Source of the DNA: Ascidia mentula | Taxonomy: Eukaryota; Chordata; Ascidiacea; Phlebobranchia; Ascidiidae | Direction: 5' to 3' | Assembly: GCA_947561715.1 (NCBI GenBank) | Contig: OX387199.1 | Location: forward strand, 21,395,001-21,459,000 | DNA length: 64,000 nucleotides | In this document: positions 1-12,600 of the stretch, piece by piece | How positions within the stretch are numbered: position 1 is the first letter of the stretch | How the letters are laid out: every line of letters begins with the position of its first letter | Notes under the pieces: generated by a model | What the model was told of the DNA's origin: nothing | The model's database searches: none | What the model saw: only the letters and a program-made list of their open reading frames with translations | Program-made: the position numbers and the translations under genes

Positions 1-2310
1 CGAAGAAACCATTTGAAACAATTAAAACTGAAAGCACAATTAGACAATATTTGTAACTGTACAAAATTTTTGGAACCACAATGTCATGTAAATCATAATT
101 ATTTTGCTCATGCTACTGCATGTAGTTGATGCAACGTTACATATTTGTCTGAATGTTATCTTCGGCAAACACTTTAACTGGGACTTGGGTAAACACTTAT
201 TTGCATACTAGCCCAGTCCAAAGGTTCGTTTAATCAAATTAAATGTCATGCAACTTTACCGAGAGCTTTGTTGCGCAAAACAATGTTTGCTGCTCGTTAT
301 GTCTGGTCACAAAAAAAATAACATTTGCAATGCATTACCACAAAATAACGTTTGCAATGCATTGCAAATGCATGAATTATATCTAACTGATCTTTTAAAA
401 CTATATTTACCGCCAGTAAACGGGGAAACGCAATGCAATTTAAGCCACATGGTCATTTTAATTGATATTTCAGTAATTTCAGATTTAAATTAAACCTTTC
501 TTGTCGCTTACCTTCTGGCGTTTTCGTTACGTCTTTGGCATCTCGTATATTTGCGCTGTTCTCTAAGTGATTACAGACAATATTAAATTTTAATAAAAAT
601 TCAGTGGGGTAGCGGTAATGGGCGGGAAGGTTGCTTTGACCACTAAACATATTTCTGATAGTATTTAATCGAATTCCCATGTGGGGCGTGCAATCGCTAA
701 GTTAAAGATTCCTATTCAATATTGGATTGTATTTTGCACCAAAAAAACAATTATACCAAACTTTAACTGCAACCAAAAAACTTCTTAAACTGTAGAGTGT
801 GAGAAAAATATATTTATATACGAATAGGGAAACAAACAAATTTAAGTCCCAGTTATTTGCATGCTTTGATAAGGTTTTCGGAAATCCACCTTAACCAAGC
901 GTTCAAAGTTAACAAACATAAACCACAGGGTATACTTAGAGAATGAATGTTGTTTATATGACTGTCAAAGACAACGAAACGGGTTTCTGCAAAAGGAAAC
1001 TCAACATCGTACCTTCCGTTACTTCGTCATCGACAGTGACGTAGACGTTTCTAGAAAACAAAATGAAAGAATTAATGTTTGGAGAAAATATGAGGAATAA
1101 TAATTCATAAATGTTCGTTTATTTTTCTCCTCTTTGTGCTTAGATGAGTTTCGCAATGAGAGGGAAAGTTATCTACACTTACGTTTGATTTGTTGTCGGG
1201 TCAGCGTCGGACTCGATTGCATCTGAAATAGCGAAGAAAATATGAATATGGTCAAAAACATTGCACAACTCATTGGTTTTTGTTTGGTACTTATAATTTA
1301 TCACAGTATTTGTGCAATCGGGGTTCGCTTTTTCCCTAGCTTTCAATTTTGTATAGCTGATGAGATGAGAGTTGTGTTTGCGAAGAAATCATTTGAAACA
1401 AAACTAAAAGCACAATTAGACAATATTTGAAAACTATACAAAGTTTTTGGAACCACAAAGCCATGTAAATCATAATTATTTTGCTCATGCTGCTGCATGT
1501 AGTTGATGCAACGTTACATATTTGTCTGAATGTTATCTTTAGCAAACACTCCAACTGGGACTTGGGTAAACACGTGCCTGTTAGCCCAGTCCAAAGGTTC
1601 GTTTAATCAATGGAAATGTCATGCGACTTTATCGATAGGGACTTGCAGCTTTGCTGCGCAAAACATTGTTTGCTGCTCATTATGTCTCATTTCAATTCGT
1701 ATTCCAGAAAATATCACAGTAATTTCAGATTTACAATAAAGATCTTCTTTGTCACTTACCTGCCGGCGTTTTTGTTACGTCTGTGGCCTCTCGTACATCT
1801 GGGCAGTTCTCTACGCAATTACAGACAAGATAAAAATACCAATTATAATTAAGTGGGGTAGTGGTAATGGGCAGGGCGGTTGATCTGACCTCTAAACATA
1901 TTTCCGATAGTATTTAATCGAATTCCCATGTGAGGCGTGCAATCGCTAAGTTAAAGATTTCTACTCAATATTGGATTGTATTTTGCACCAAAAAACAATT
2001 TTACCAATCTTTAACTGCAACCAAAAACTTCTTAAACTGTAGAGTGTGAGAAAAATATATTTATATACGAGTGGGTCAAGAAGTAAATTTTAAGTCCCAG
2101 TTTTTCCATACCTTGATAAGGTTTTCTAAAATCCACTTCGTTGGAATCTTCAGGTGTGTCGTATGTATGTTCATCTTTAGAAGATTAAAAAAATTAACTA
2201 CAGGATTTTATCAATTTGGCTTGACGTTTATTGGTCACAGCCTAGCGTTAAAAGTTAACCAACATAAACCACAGGGTATACTTAGAGAATGAATATTGTT
2301 TTCATAACTG
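1..2310. repeat. Tandem duplication of ~1.38 kb carrying a pseudokinase tail exon
   Basis: Positions 1-960 and 1380-2310 are direct repeats of each other, diverged by substitutions and small indels. Each copy holds one 51-nt minus-strand exon (512-562 and 1760-1810). Both exons encode the pattern N-x-(3-4)-R-(D/E)-A-x-D-V-T-K-T-P. The unique spacer 960-1380 holds exons 1013-1050 and 1183-1222. The repeat is older than the near-identical arrays further right. Confidence 0.8.
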
Positions 2311-4406
2311 TTAAAGTGCATATGACACGGTCATGACTACTTTGCGTAAAACTAAAGGTACATCTACAACAAACATACATCCAAAATTTTTCGGTTCTAC
2401 GTCAACTAAAAAATGTAGAAAACTGCACGAAAACTAGCGGCGACCAAAACCTTTTGCTGTGAGTGGACAAAACCACAATGCTAAATTGACTGTTTGTCTC
2501 TGTCGTGTTTTCAAAAGTTCATGTATCGCGTTAGCGATCATAATTGCTTTCAGTTTAAGTGGAATTTGTCACATTTTTTGTTCAACGAAGGTCACTTTTT
2601 CCCTACCTTTCGATATTCCAACGTTTTATGATAAAAACGTGCAACTATCAAATTTATGTCAGTGCAAAATTTGTGGGAGCTCCAAGCTAGCTCGTACCAA
2701 GCCTTTTCGTCAGTACCAACTTTAGCAAACACTTCAACTGGGGCTTTAGTGAAACTTATGTGCTTGTTAGCTCACGCCACAAGTTCGTTTTCATCTAAAT
2801 AAAGTCTAAAATTTACTGACAGCAAGGATTTTCGGAATCCACCAGCTTTGAATCCTTTGGCTTGTCGTGTGTATAATCCTTCCCTGAAGGTTCTTGAAAA
2901 TAATTTAGGCAAAAACATTCGTTAAAAGCGTACAGGAAAACAAAGGATTGCAAGATTACCAGACTGAACAACCTCTATCAGTCAAAAGACATTTTGTTCT
3001 TGAAGATGTTAGTCTTGATGTGTGCTATTGATGCTAATCACTACGATTATTCTTGTTGTTGTTTTTAGAATACTGAGGATGCCGCATAGGCGAAATATAT
3101 ATATTCAAAAATAACATCTTGATTGGCTGATTAAGTTGAAATCTAGGCCAGTCCTAGTTATCACTTTTTGTTCTTGAAATATTCGTTCACCAGCAGTTGG
3201 AAAATGGCAAACATTGTTTTTCGGACTTTCCAACATCATTTTAGTAATAAGACAAAAACGCATACCCATTGAAACCACTGGTTGTTCATCTAATGGAGGC
3301 CAACTTGCATCAGGTTTAATTGGCAAATCCGGTGTTGAGAGGCCTTCATGAACTTTGCAGACCGCCTTGCCTTTGTTAATCAAGCTCTGCTGTTTTAACA
3401 AATTAAACAACGTCTGTTGTAAAATTTGTATCGATGGTCGTTGCTTTGGGATGTGTGATGAACATTGCAACACCATTTTCTTCAGCTCGTTCTTGATGGG
3501 ACTTGCCTGTATGCATTTCATGTTAGGGTGCTCCATGCCGTAACTATCCATAAGTTTTCGGATGTCCAAGTCGTTTTCGAATGGCATCTGTCGGCTTGTC
3601 GTTGTAAACAGGACCATGCCAAAAGCGTAAATATCCTCGCTTACAGTTGATGGCAATTTGACGTTCGCCATCCTCTCTGGAGACGTGAATACGGTTTGTG
3701 TACGCACGTTATTACCGTCGGCGTAGACGTAACCGATTTTGCATCGTAACTCCAGTGAAACAAAAATATTTGCAGGTGTTAAGTCACTCTTTGTTAGTTG
3801 CCTGTAACCACTTGTGTTGTGGAGGTATGATAGACCGTCGCAGACATCGCTGGTCATTCTTAGCAGGAGTGGATCATCTATTTTCACTGCATGGTTTAAA
3901 AGCAGATTTTCGAGGGTTCCGAATGGCATGTATTCAGTGAAAACCCCAAAACCCCATTTCCATTGCGTGTAACCGTAAACTCTTACAATACGGTCGTAGT
4001 TAGCCTGATGCAAAACATCGAACAAACGAAGGACTCTAAAAATATAGTTGACAAATGAAATACTGATATTTTTGGTCCGGTACGTAATGGATTTTAGGTT
4101 TTAGGCCTACCTGTTTTTACGGCTTTGGCTTTCCTCTTTTTCTTCAATGGAAATGCTGTTAACTGCAACATACTGATACAACTCGTGATGGCACAAATTT
4201 ACAACACCTTCTGATCCAGGATATAAACTTCCTGACTCCGAAATCTCTCTTCGGACACTTTTTACATTAAAACATTTCATCTCAATGCTAGTAATGTTGT
4301 TACCGCCTAATTGCTTTACATAATGGGCTTTAATTGAAGGCCACCTGTGTTCCGCCCACAATTCAAATATGTCCAACCGGACAAACACAAAAAAATCAAA
4401 CAACAC
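512..4406 (-). CDS. TKL-like pseudokinase with small duplicated tail exons (5' and 3' ends unresolved)
   Basis: Minus-strand spliced gene. Upstream exon 4111-~4406 joins exon 3266-4035 in phase; together they encode a protein-kinase fold. A glycine-loop-like GSEGVV is followed by VAVN, so the usual VAxK lysine is Asn (codon 4158-4160). The catalytic loop reads LTKSDLTPANIF in place of HRDLKPxN, and the DFG position reads IGYV. The activation-segment end SPERM, the DIYAFG motif and the terminal RPSIQILQQTL are kept. It therefore looks like a pseudokinase of TKL/RIPK type, probably a scaffold or ligand-binding protein rather than an enzyme. The kinase exon ends in phase 1 at a GTATGCG donor and can join small exons 1760-1810 (51 nt), 1183-1222 (40), 1013-1050 (38) and 512-562 (51), all with AG/GT borders and compatible phases. 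They encode a short acidic, Thr-rich tail. The true start exon and the 3' end, beyond the left edge, are not seen. The kinase fold is firm; the tail exon chain is inference. Confidence 0.6.
2315..2490 (+). mobile_element. MITE-like fragment, TTAA-flanked left end
   Basis: Immediately after TTAA (2311-2314) the sequence AGTGCATATGACACGG begins a segment that matches the left part of the element at 39762-40532 for about 140 bp. No right-hand inverted repeat was found nearby, so this is an internally deleted or truncated copy. It lies directly to the right of the second tandem copy. Confidence 0.5.
2720..2890. repeat. Degraded third copy of the 1.38-kb tandem unit
   Basis: The stretch around 2725-2795 (GCAAACACTTCAACTGGG and following) matches positions ~165-240 and ~1543-1605. 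The stretch 2828-2880 resembles 2105-2160. The middle of the unit is deleted or too diverged to recognise. The rest of 2890-3265, which would be intron of the pseudokinase gene, shows nothing recognisable. Confidence 0.45.
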
Positions 4407-4439
4407 GAAGACCGAGGCAAGATATCTTTTGCGCTATTA

Positions 4440-4605
4440 AGTAATAGTGTTATAGCGATACAAGGTGGATGAAAGCCATTGGTCCACAAGTCGTATCAAG
4501 ATTTAAAACGCTCCCGGTGAGGTTTGAACTGACGACCCCAATCCAAATCCGGGCCTGGCAAGTTGCACTTGCGCACCAGTGTCGTTTGGCCACCTCATAA
4601 CCCCT
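4440..4605 (-). mobile_element. tRNA-derived SINE, minus strand
   Basis: Read on the minus strand there is a box-A-like segment near 4571-4593 and a box B GTTCAAACCTC at about 4511-4523, followed by CACCGGGAGC. The same junction follows box B in the SINE at 36.5 kb, so the two belong to one family. The 3' tail runs to about 4440. Confidence 0.5.
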
Positions 4606-4606
4606 C

Positions 4607-4700
4607 TAACAGCAGGTGGAGCAGTTAGCCTCATATGCCTCGGAACGTAAGTTCAAACCTCTCCTGGACTCACAGCAACAATTTAGATAGACCTATTAGA
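4607..4700 (+). mobile_element. tRNA-like SINE head, plus strand
   Basis: A box-A-like GGAGCAGTTAGCCTC and a box-B-like AAGTTCAAACCTC lie about 40 bp apart, in the order of a Pol III internal promoter. It sits head-to-head with the minus-strand SINE. No cloverleaf with paired acceptor arms forms, so this is not a working tRNA gene. Positions 4700-4900 show nothing recognisable. Confidence 0.4.
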
Positions 4701-4904
4701 AATTGCCCACAACACAGCGGTCAGCTTGGCACCTGTGACATAACAACTATTGACCTTTTATCTAATGGTGGTATTTCTGAACTTATTACTTTACCAGGGT
4801 TTGTAGTCTTGTAGCAAATTTAGCCCCCTTTTTAATTTTGTATGTAGTATACATGTAAACATGGTATTCTCCTATGATACCATGATACCATAGTGTCATA
4901 TATA

Positions 4905-5360
4905 CTAAAGGAGGCGATCTGGCTAATGAACGGCGATGAGAGAATCCGGTGATGCAACGGATTGAAAGGGAGTTAAGAATATCTCTCTTCTGTTTGTGTC
5001 TGTTGTTCTCCTATTGCTTGCATGTGATTATTTGATGGGGCAAGTTAGCTGACAACTTTCGCCAAAAAAACTACTAATCCCAGTTGTAAATTGTCTGGTC
5101 CAACCACCACAAAACGTCTGGTTTCGAGGTGGAAAGAGTCATCTGGCGCGCGTTTGAAACAGCACGACGACAGCGCCGCTAGTGATATCACAAATAAAAA
5201 CATGATGGCACCAGCGGCGCTGGAGATCAACTTGTGCACTTTTGCTCATTGTCAAACTTACTGTGTTTGTTCCGAACTTGAAAACTTTACAGTTCAAATG
5301 TCTCTTTGATTCTTTAATTTTCACCGTAATGTTGGACGCCATAGCATCATTTTTATGGTG
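4905..5360 (+). pseudogene. Decayed 3' end of a third sulfotransferase-like copy
   Basis: This stretch matches the last exon and 3' flank of the sulfotransferase-like genes (37741-38180 and 62560-62965). The segment around AGGGAGTTAAGAATATCTCT, which encodes the start of the C-terminal hydrophobic tail, is nearly unchanged, while the coding part before it has small indels. The catalytic exons are absent. It lies just left of module 1, as expected if it is the right end of a further, lost module. From 5360 to 6640 no gene was recognised; homology to module 2 begins near 5766. Confidence 0.7.
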
Positions 5361-6640
5361 GAAAAAAAGACCAAACTGCACGATATCAACAGCGAACTGT
5401 TTTAGATTGCAGAGTTTAAATTCAATCTAAACGATCCCTGATAAGAACTGCGTTAAAATGACTTTGGGAGTGACAAAAACTTCACAGTGCCAAGAAATTG
5501 TAAACGAGAAGTTCGACAACCGGCAAAGTTTCTGATAACGACTTTTTGTTCCTGCCCACCTGCTGACGTTAATGCATACAACGTCATTGTCTGTTAAGCA
5601 AAGTGGAGCCAATAATACGAATTGTGTAAATTGCACACAGATGGCCAATGTCTTCACCTATAAGGTTTCATCAGTGCAGCTGGTGTGACTATCAGACGAC
5701 TTTGCCGACCAAACGGCCAAGCAGGAGACTTCCACTTTGTGATAACTATACAATTACCGTCATTCGTTGGTGCAACTTTGCGGAGAAAACAAGGTGGAAA
5801 CACTATAGGCTAGCAATTTTCAACCAATAGTGCCGTCAGGCCCCGTGTCACAATAATCATATGATAAGCAAATTGGAACCAATAATATGGAGTCTTTGCT
5901 TGTTTAAATTCGATGTCCAATGCAATTTTTTGTTGTGCTGCACTAACTTGCATGGAATATTTTCAACAGGGTTGGAGATTAGCGAATTGCATCCACAGTG
6001 CACCGCTGTATTGTTACATAACGGATTGTCACAATCTTCGCTAACACCTTTTTTGGGAGTTTCTGGAAATTACAGACTCTTCATGTACATCCACATCGGT
6101 GGCTTTCGAGAATTGTCGTTCGCAAGTTTGTATTTCGTGTAAAATTTGTCAAAGCAAGACATACATTTCATTGGTAAACTGCATTCAGCATATGTGTTTT
6201 CTTCTTCCCCTCAAAAAAACAGTTATGCTGTGGCCATAGCGCCCTCATGTAGTGAGGGGTCTGATTGTGGCGTAATTTGGGGTTTCCCCATATTTTCAGA
6301 ACAAACCAAACAATGGAATGGTGCGCAAAAGCAAACCTTTCTTGATTTGATATAAAAGATTGTTTTTCAGTAGAACATTTACAGAAGTCTGACAAAGCGC
6401 TATTAAGTTTTATGAAATCTTGAAGACCTAACACATAGGCCAGCTATTTGCGGGTTATTAACCAATCCGATTCGCACTTGTGGCTAAATTCCATTTGATT
6501 AATAAACAATTAAGTGCTTGTACTTCGCATGTCACTCACTGAACGCGAATTATTTCTGCAGGTCCATTTGTATATGGATGTAGTTACAGTTTTGTATATT
6601 ATATAACGTTGACCATGTGATTGTTCATCTGACGATCGAA

Positions 6641-9600
6641 ATGGCTTCTGTTGGATGTGGTAGGGTAATTTCTGATTTTTGATTAAACTGTTCTATGTAT
6701 AAATGTTGTGCTGGTTGAACAATCGTATTTTTACCAGAGCCGAATTCCCATAAAGCTGTACAAATTATCCGACCAGTTCCTCGACAACATACCATCAATG
6801 CCACTTATGAAATCGATGAATTTGAATTTAAAAGAATATTTGGACATCCAGATGTGGCCAACACACCGGTTGCGATCTATTCAATTGCTGGAGCTTACAG
6901 AACAGGAAAATCCTTTATGTTGAATTTATTTCTGCAATACCTGCAGGCCAAGAAGCACGATAAGGTAAGTCAATCCCAAATTTTATTGTCTCGTTTTAAT
7001 ATTGTTCCCAACAGTCAGATTCGTGGCTTGATTCTACAGAAGATAAACTTGTTGAAGGTTTTACATGGCAAAGAGGTTGTGATAGACACACAGGAGGAAT
7101 TTGGATTTGGGATGAACCTTTTTTTATTGATACACCAAACACAAAAGTAATACAAAGTTAACGTTGCAACAGTGTACCTACATAATCTTTTGCAGCCCAA
7201 ACACATGCAGTGTTTTTAGGTGGCTCTATTTCTTATGGACACCGAAGGGTTGAATATCGATGATTGCAGTCAAAACTGTTGCTTTATATTTGCTCTTAGC
7301 ACTCTGTTAAGCTCAATTCAAATATACAATGTCCAGAACTATTTAAACATTAGCAGTTTACAATTTATTCAGGTGAGTGTGGGACCTATGAGATTTTCCT
7401 CTGTTAGTCGCAAAGCTTCAGTTATTGCCTCATATGTCGAGTTTATCCTGTCTTAAACTGGAGCCGGCCCCTCCACTACCACTTTAAAATATAGGTATAT
7501 ATGTAACACATGTTTAGTTAACGTATAGACTTACTGCTTTCAACAGCAAATTAATACCAGGTCATGTTCCGTATGTGAATAACTTTAAGTGCACAGTTTT
7601 CAATAAAACTAGTTTCAAACTGTTTGGACAACTGAATATATAGTTGAAATTTTAGAATTTACGCTTGTTTCTGTTTAAGATTCATTACATGCCTTTGGAT
7701 AATTTTATCAGAAAACACTGCATTGTACATTTTAATCCTAAAAATGCTTTGCACAACCATTTATGCACTGTAGATGTTTTTTTGAAATAAATTTTGTTTT
7801 GTTTTTTGATAAATTTATTCACATAAATTTATTTATTCGATTTGAAACTATGAGCCTCATGCAATGCTCACTCTGTAACGTATACTGGTTCGATTCACAA
7901 GGCTTAAAAGAATAAACATATTTTGATTGGAACGGTTGACTGAAAATATTATATCACTGGAGAAAGTACAAAGAATCCAGGTCTGTTGACCTGAGGCATA
8001 TTTACCTAAAAACACAATAAACTAAAGTAAAGCTCACCTAGGAACTCTATGCTTAACCTAAACGATAAGCGGTACCTACTGTGGCATACGTTGCCATAGC
8101 ATGATTAAATAAATTCACTGATAATATTATGTAATAATTGAATCACATTTAACAGCTTTTCACAGAATATTCTAAAAATGGTAATTTACAGAATGTTTTA
8201 AAAGTGGAAAATGCCGATGCCCTGTCTTTACATAAGATCTTGAAAATGAACAACACTGCCAGTCCAAAGCCCATCTTTCAGGTTTGGGATTTTATTTTAT
8301 GTCACATAAAACTGTGCAAATCTGTCTCTCTTCAACGAAATTCTCTCTTTATGTCACTCTTTTTTCTAGAGTAAACCTAAGTTTAATTATATTTCAAGCA
8401 CTTGATGGTTCTTCTTCGTGATTGGAGCAATATGGATTATGAATTTGGTTTCGATGATGGTGAGAAATATCTTCAGGAAATCTTGCACCGCACTGAAGAA
8501 AAATCAAAAGCAGATTCAGTTTGGAAGGGGTTGCGTGGTAATTTTGAAAACATCTCTTGTTGTTTGATGCCACATCCAGGAAAATGTGTGGTTTGGAGAA
8601 AAAGAAACTCAGGTAAACTTCAAATGAAAGGTTGTATTGTAAAATAACTTGTCACATGAAATAAAATACAATTAACTCATGTTATTACTTATGCAACCAA
8701 TGTTTTCTTAATCTGTCACAGATTTAGATGAGGAATTTCTTGACACAATCAATTCGATTGTGAAAAAACTATTTTCAAAAGAACTAAATGTGATAAAAAA
8801 AGTCAACGGCAATGCAGTTACAGGAACTGATTTCATCAACTTAAGCTTGTCTTACTTTAAAGCACTGAACAATGGGAAAATGCCTGATGTTAAAGCAATA
8901 GCTCAGGTAAAGACTTTGATTGCACAAACCAACATAATAATTGAAATATACAACAAATAATGTAATTTGAAGTTTAATACTTAACAAAAAACCATGTTTG
9001 TTGTTTGTTCAGTAATTGTTTTTTTTTGACAAATTAGATATTTTGTAACATGCTTGTTTAAATACAAAACTTAAGTCTTGTTTACTTTGTTTTGGTGATA
9101 ACTTTTTTGTAAAAAGCATGTTAGAAGAATAAATTAATTTTTTTTTTTTGTAATTTATCTTGTGTGTTTAGGTACAAGCAGAATACATTTTTGAACAAGT
9201 CGTTCAAGAATGCATTAATGCCTATAAACAACAAATGAAAAAAGTAACTTCAAAATGACTTTCGTTTATTCATTTTCTAAAACAATGTATAACACATATA
9301 TATGCTTTTCTTGCAGTTTTGTGAAGACCAATGTCACAGCCAAACTCTCTTTGAACAAGAACACAAACATTTGAAAGCAGAAGTTCTAAAAAAGTTTGAT
9401 AGCGAATTAGATTTTGGCTATACTGAGTTTGTTGCCAAAGACCGCAAACATTTGGATGAAAACATGGACTTAGAGTTTGTCTCGTTGAAACAAATCAATG
9501 AAGCGAAACTGGTGTGAGAAACTTATGTAACCATTTGTTGTGACATTGGCAATAATGTACTAATTTTAAGTTCTTACGTATAGTAATCCAGTAAGTAAGC

Positions 9601-12600
9601 TACTTTAATTCTGTGTATTTTTGATAGATCAGGTAGACTGCTGAAAATTTAACATACAAACTTAGTGTAAAGCAGCATTGGTAACAATGGTTGCCAACTT
9701 TCAGTTAAACACATGTTGCTTACAGTATATTGCACCAGAAATGTCCTATTTAAATCTGAAAATTTTAGGGCATGAAATGTACCAACACGAGTTTAGAAAT
9801 TAATCACCTATATTAATATTGTCCCTAGTAAATCTTTAAAAAATCTAAAGCCGGTCACATCTAACCTGAATGACTAAAATTACCAATCTAGATGCAAGCT
9901 TTAAAAGCCACAGAAGAATGTGCAAAAAATTACAAGAAACGTATGGAAGAGGTAAGTCATAAATAGTTGTTTCAATCATTGAGCAGCATCTGATACCAAA
10001 CTTAATGCAGTTTTGCAAGGAACAATGCCACAGCCAACCCTCCTTTAAGGGGGAACATTACACTTTGAAAGCAGAAGCTCGGCAAAACTTCAAAAGCAAA
10101 CTAAATTTTGGCAATAGTGACTTGGTTGCAAAGTACTTGAAACACTTGAATGAAAACCTGGACAAGGAGTTTCTTGTGTATGAACAGAAGAATGAAGAAT
10201 ATTTGGTGAGTAAACCTTTGTTTCATTTAAAATAATTTGCTAATGGAATTGGGACATGAAGTAGTGCGATATAGCAAAATATGTGTCTAAGTTTATTCTT
10301 TCAAAAATTGAGATTTTTTTGCAAGAATTTAAAAGTGAAACTTACTTTAAGCAACATTGGAGAAACATTTTGTGTGAAGCTGAAGGAGATACCAAAAAAC
10401 ACTACAACCAGGAAATGCATAAAGTAAGGTTTTTTTCCCATCAGAAACTATTTATTGTCATGAATGATTTTTTTCAGGCACTCAATGAACAATATTTGGA
10501 TGAAACTCAGTTTGAATTGGTTGAAAGGCAGTGCCAAGAAAGGGCCTTTCAATTTTACAATGAAATGACAAAAAAATTCCCAACTGGATTCGATCTTAAA
10601 CCTGACAGTAAAATTAGGGATTTGTTGACTGAGCTTGGTCTTCAGTTTTTGAAAGAAAACACAAGAAGTCTTGTAAGTAATTGCCCACTTGAGATTTGTT
10701 AAAGTTGTTAATTAACAGTGAAAAGTTGTCAAAACGCTAGCAGGTAGTCATGAATGTTGGTATTCTGACAACATTATGAAAGCACAGTATAGATTTTTGT
10801 ATGTTCGGGAACTTAATAAAAACTCAACCCAAACCAAGGAGGTGTGAAATTTCCATCACTAATTAAAGTCCATTAATAGCTACATAAGGTTTTATAAATT
10901 TATATATTATGTATTTATTGTATTATACCTAATGTTAAATCTTGATTTTAAGAAAAAAATTATATGACTTGCATTTTAGAAAATGACTTTTGAAAGTAAA
11001 AAAAAATTCACGAAACAGTTAATTTTTCAGAAACAAAGAGAATATAAAGTAATGAGGACAAAGTCATCAGTGGTTGGTGTGGAAGGTGGTAAACTTGAAG
11101 TGATGGGTTGCATTGTTGATATTCATCCTAAAGCACTTAATACAGAGGAAAAAATTTGTCTACGTAGCTACTATGAAAATACGAAGCACAGTGTATGTGG
11201 TTGCACATTTTCATTAAAAACAAACATTGAAGAATGCTCTTGTCATTATCTTATTTGTTTTCATTGGATATTATTTTATTTAACAAACTCCTATCAGTTT
11301 TTTTCTCTTTCATAAACAATCAATACTTGTTTGTTTCAAAAATTCATTAAATCAATTGAACAATATAAATAGTTGACTATAATTGACAAGTAGATATGAA
11401 TGATCATTATTTACTTCATTCCACAGAAAGAAATTACTCCAGTGTTGTATTGTGGACCAAGTGGTTTAAAGTTCACCAAAGATGTCTCCATCACTTTACC
11501 AACATGCTTTTTGTGTGAAGATCCTCCCCAACCAGTTGTGGTAAGTGGGAGCAATTTCTTTTACTTTGTGTGGTAAAAACCAGTGTGTAGATTCAGATTT
11601 AAATAGTTACTAACCTAGTAAATTTTAAACTGTTTTTGCATAACATATGCTGTAAATAATGTTGCCATTATACTCCATGTAAAGGTTGAAACAAGCCATG
11701 ATGGAAAAACATGGAAAGATTACAAAAGTTTATCCTATAGTGATGAGGGAGAGTTTAAATTTGAAGTTACTCATTTCACTTGGTGAGTGTAACATCACAT
11801 AAAGTTAAAGGCATTCTTTTAATTTGTGTCTTACTTTAGGTTTCGTGTGGTCAGCAAGAAACTATCAAATTTGTCAAAGGAGAAAATGGTATTGGTTGGA
11901 TTTTCAGAAAAGGAAAATTATGACCATGTTAAAAGATCATGGGGATTTCTCATTTGTGACAGACTGAAATTTAACCTCATTTCAAATCCCACTTTAAAAT
12001 TGTTGTTTGGTTTTCCATTGAGGTAATAAATCACATCATGGTTTTTAATTTTATCGTTTTGCAAAGCTTTAAGGTCTTGATCTCCTCTTGTATGTCCGGT
12101 GTTCTTTAAAAAAAGGCATATTATATTTGAAGCTTTAAAGTAGTGTCAACAAAGTTAACAAATCTTCTGTAATTATTTGAAACTTTTAATTAAAAGGCAC
12201 CTTAGTTACTAAAAGATTAAATATCCCAAATCTGATACAATATTCACAGCAACTTAATCTAATACAATTTTAAGCAATATTTTTAAAACATTTCCCTTTT
12301 CAGTAAATAGTCTAAGTTTGACATAGCTATTGTAAAATTTCATTAAATTCCCGTACATGCTTGTGTTAATTTGATCACTAGATCGAATCAAAATGAAGCA
12401 ATACTGACACTTGAAAGTGAAAGTGGTCGAGTTACCTTTAATCAGAATGACATCAAGTTGAAAAACATTTTCCTGAACAATTTGGAAAAACTCAATATTG
12501 TTTTCAATTTTGCTCCACATAATGGTGATGAAATAGTTGACCTTAAACTGGATTTGAATGGAAAGTTTCACAAAACAAACTTTAAAGTAAAAGTTGAAAT

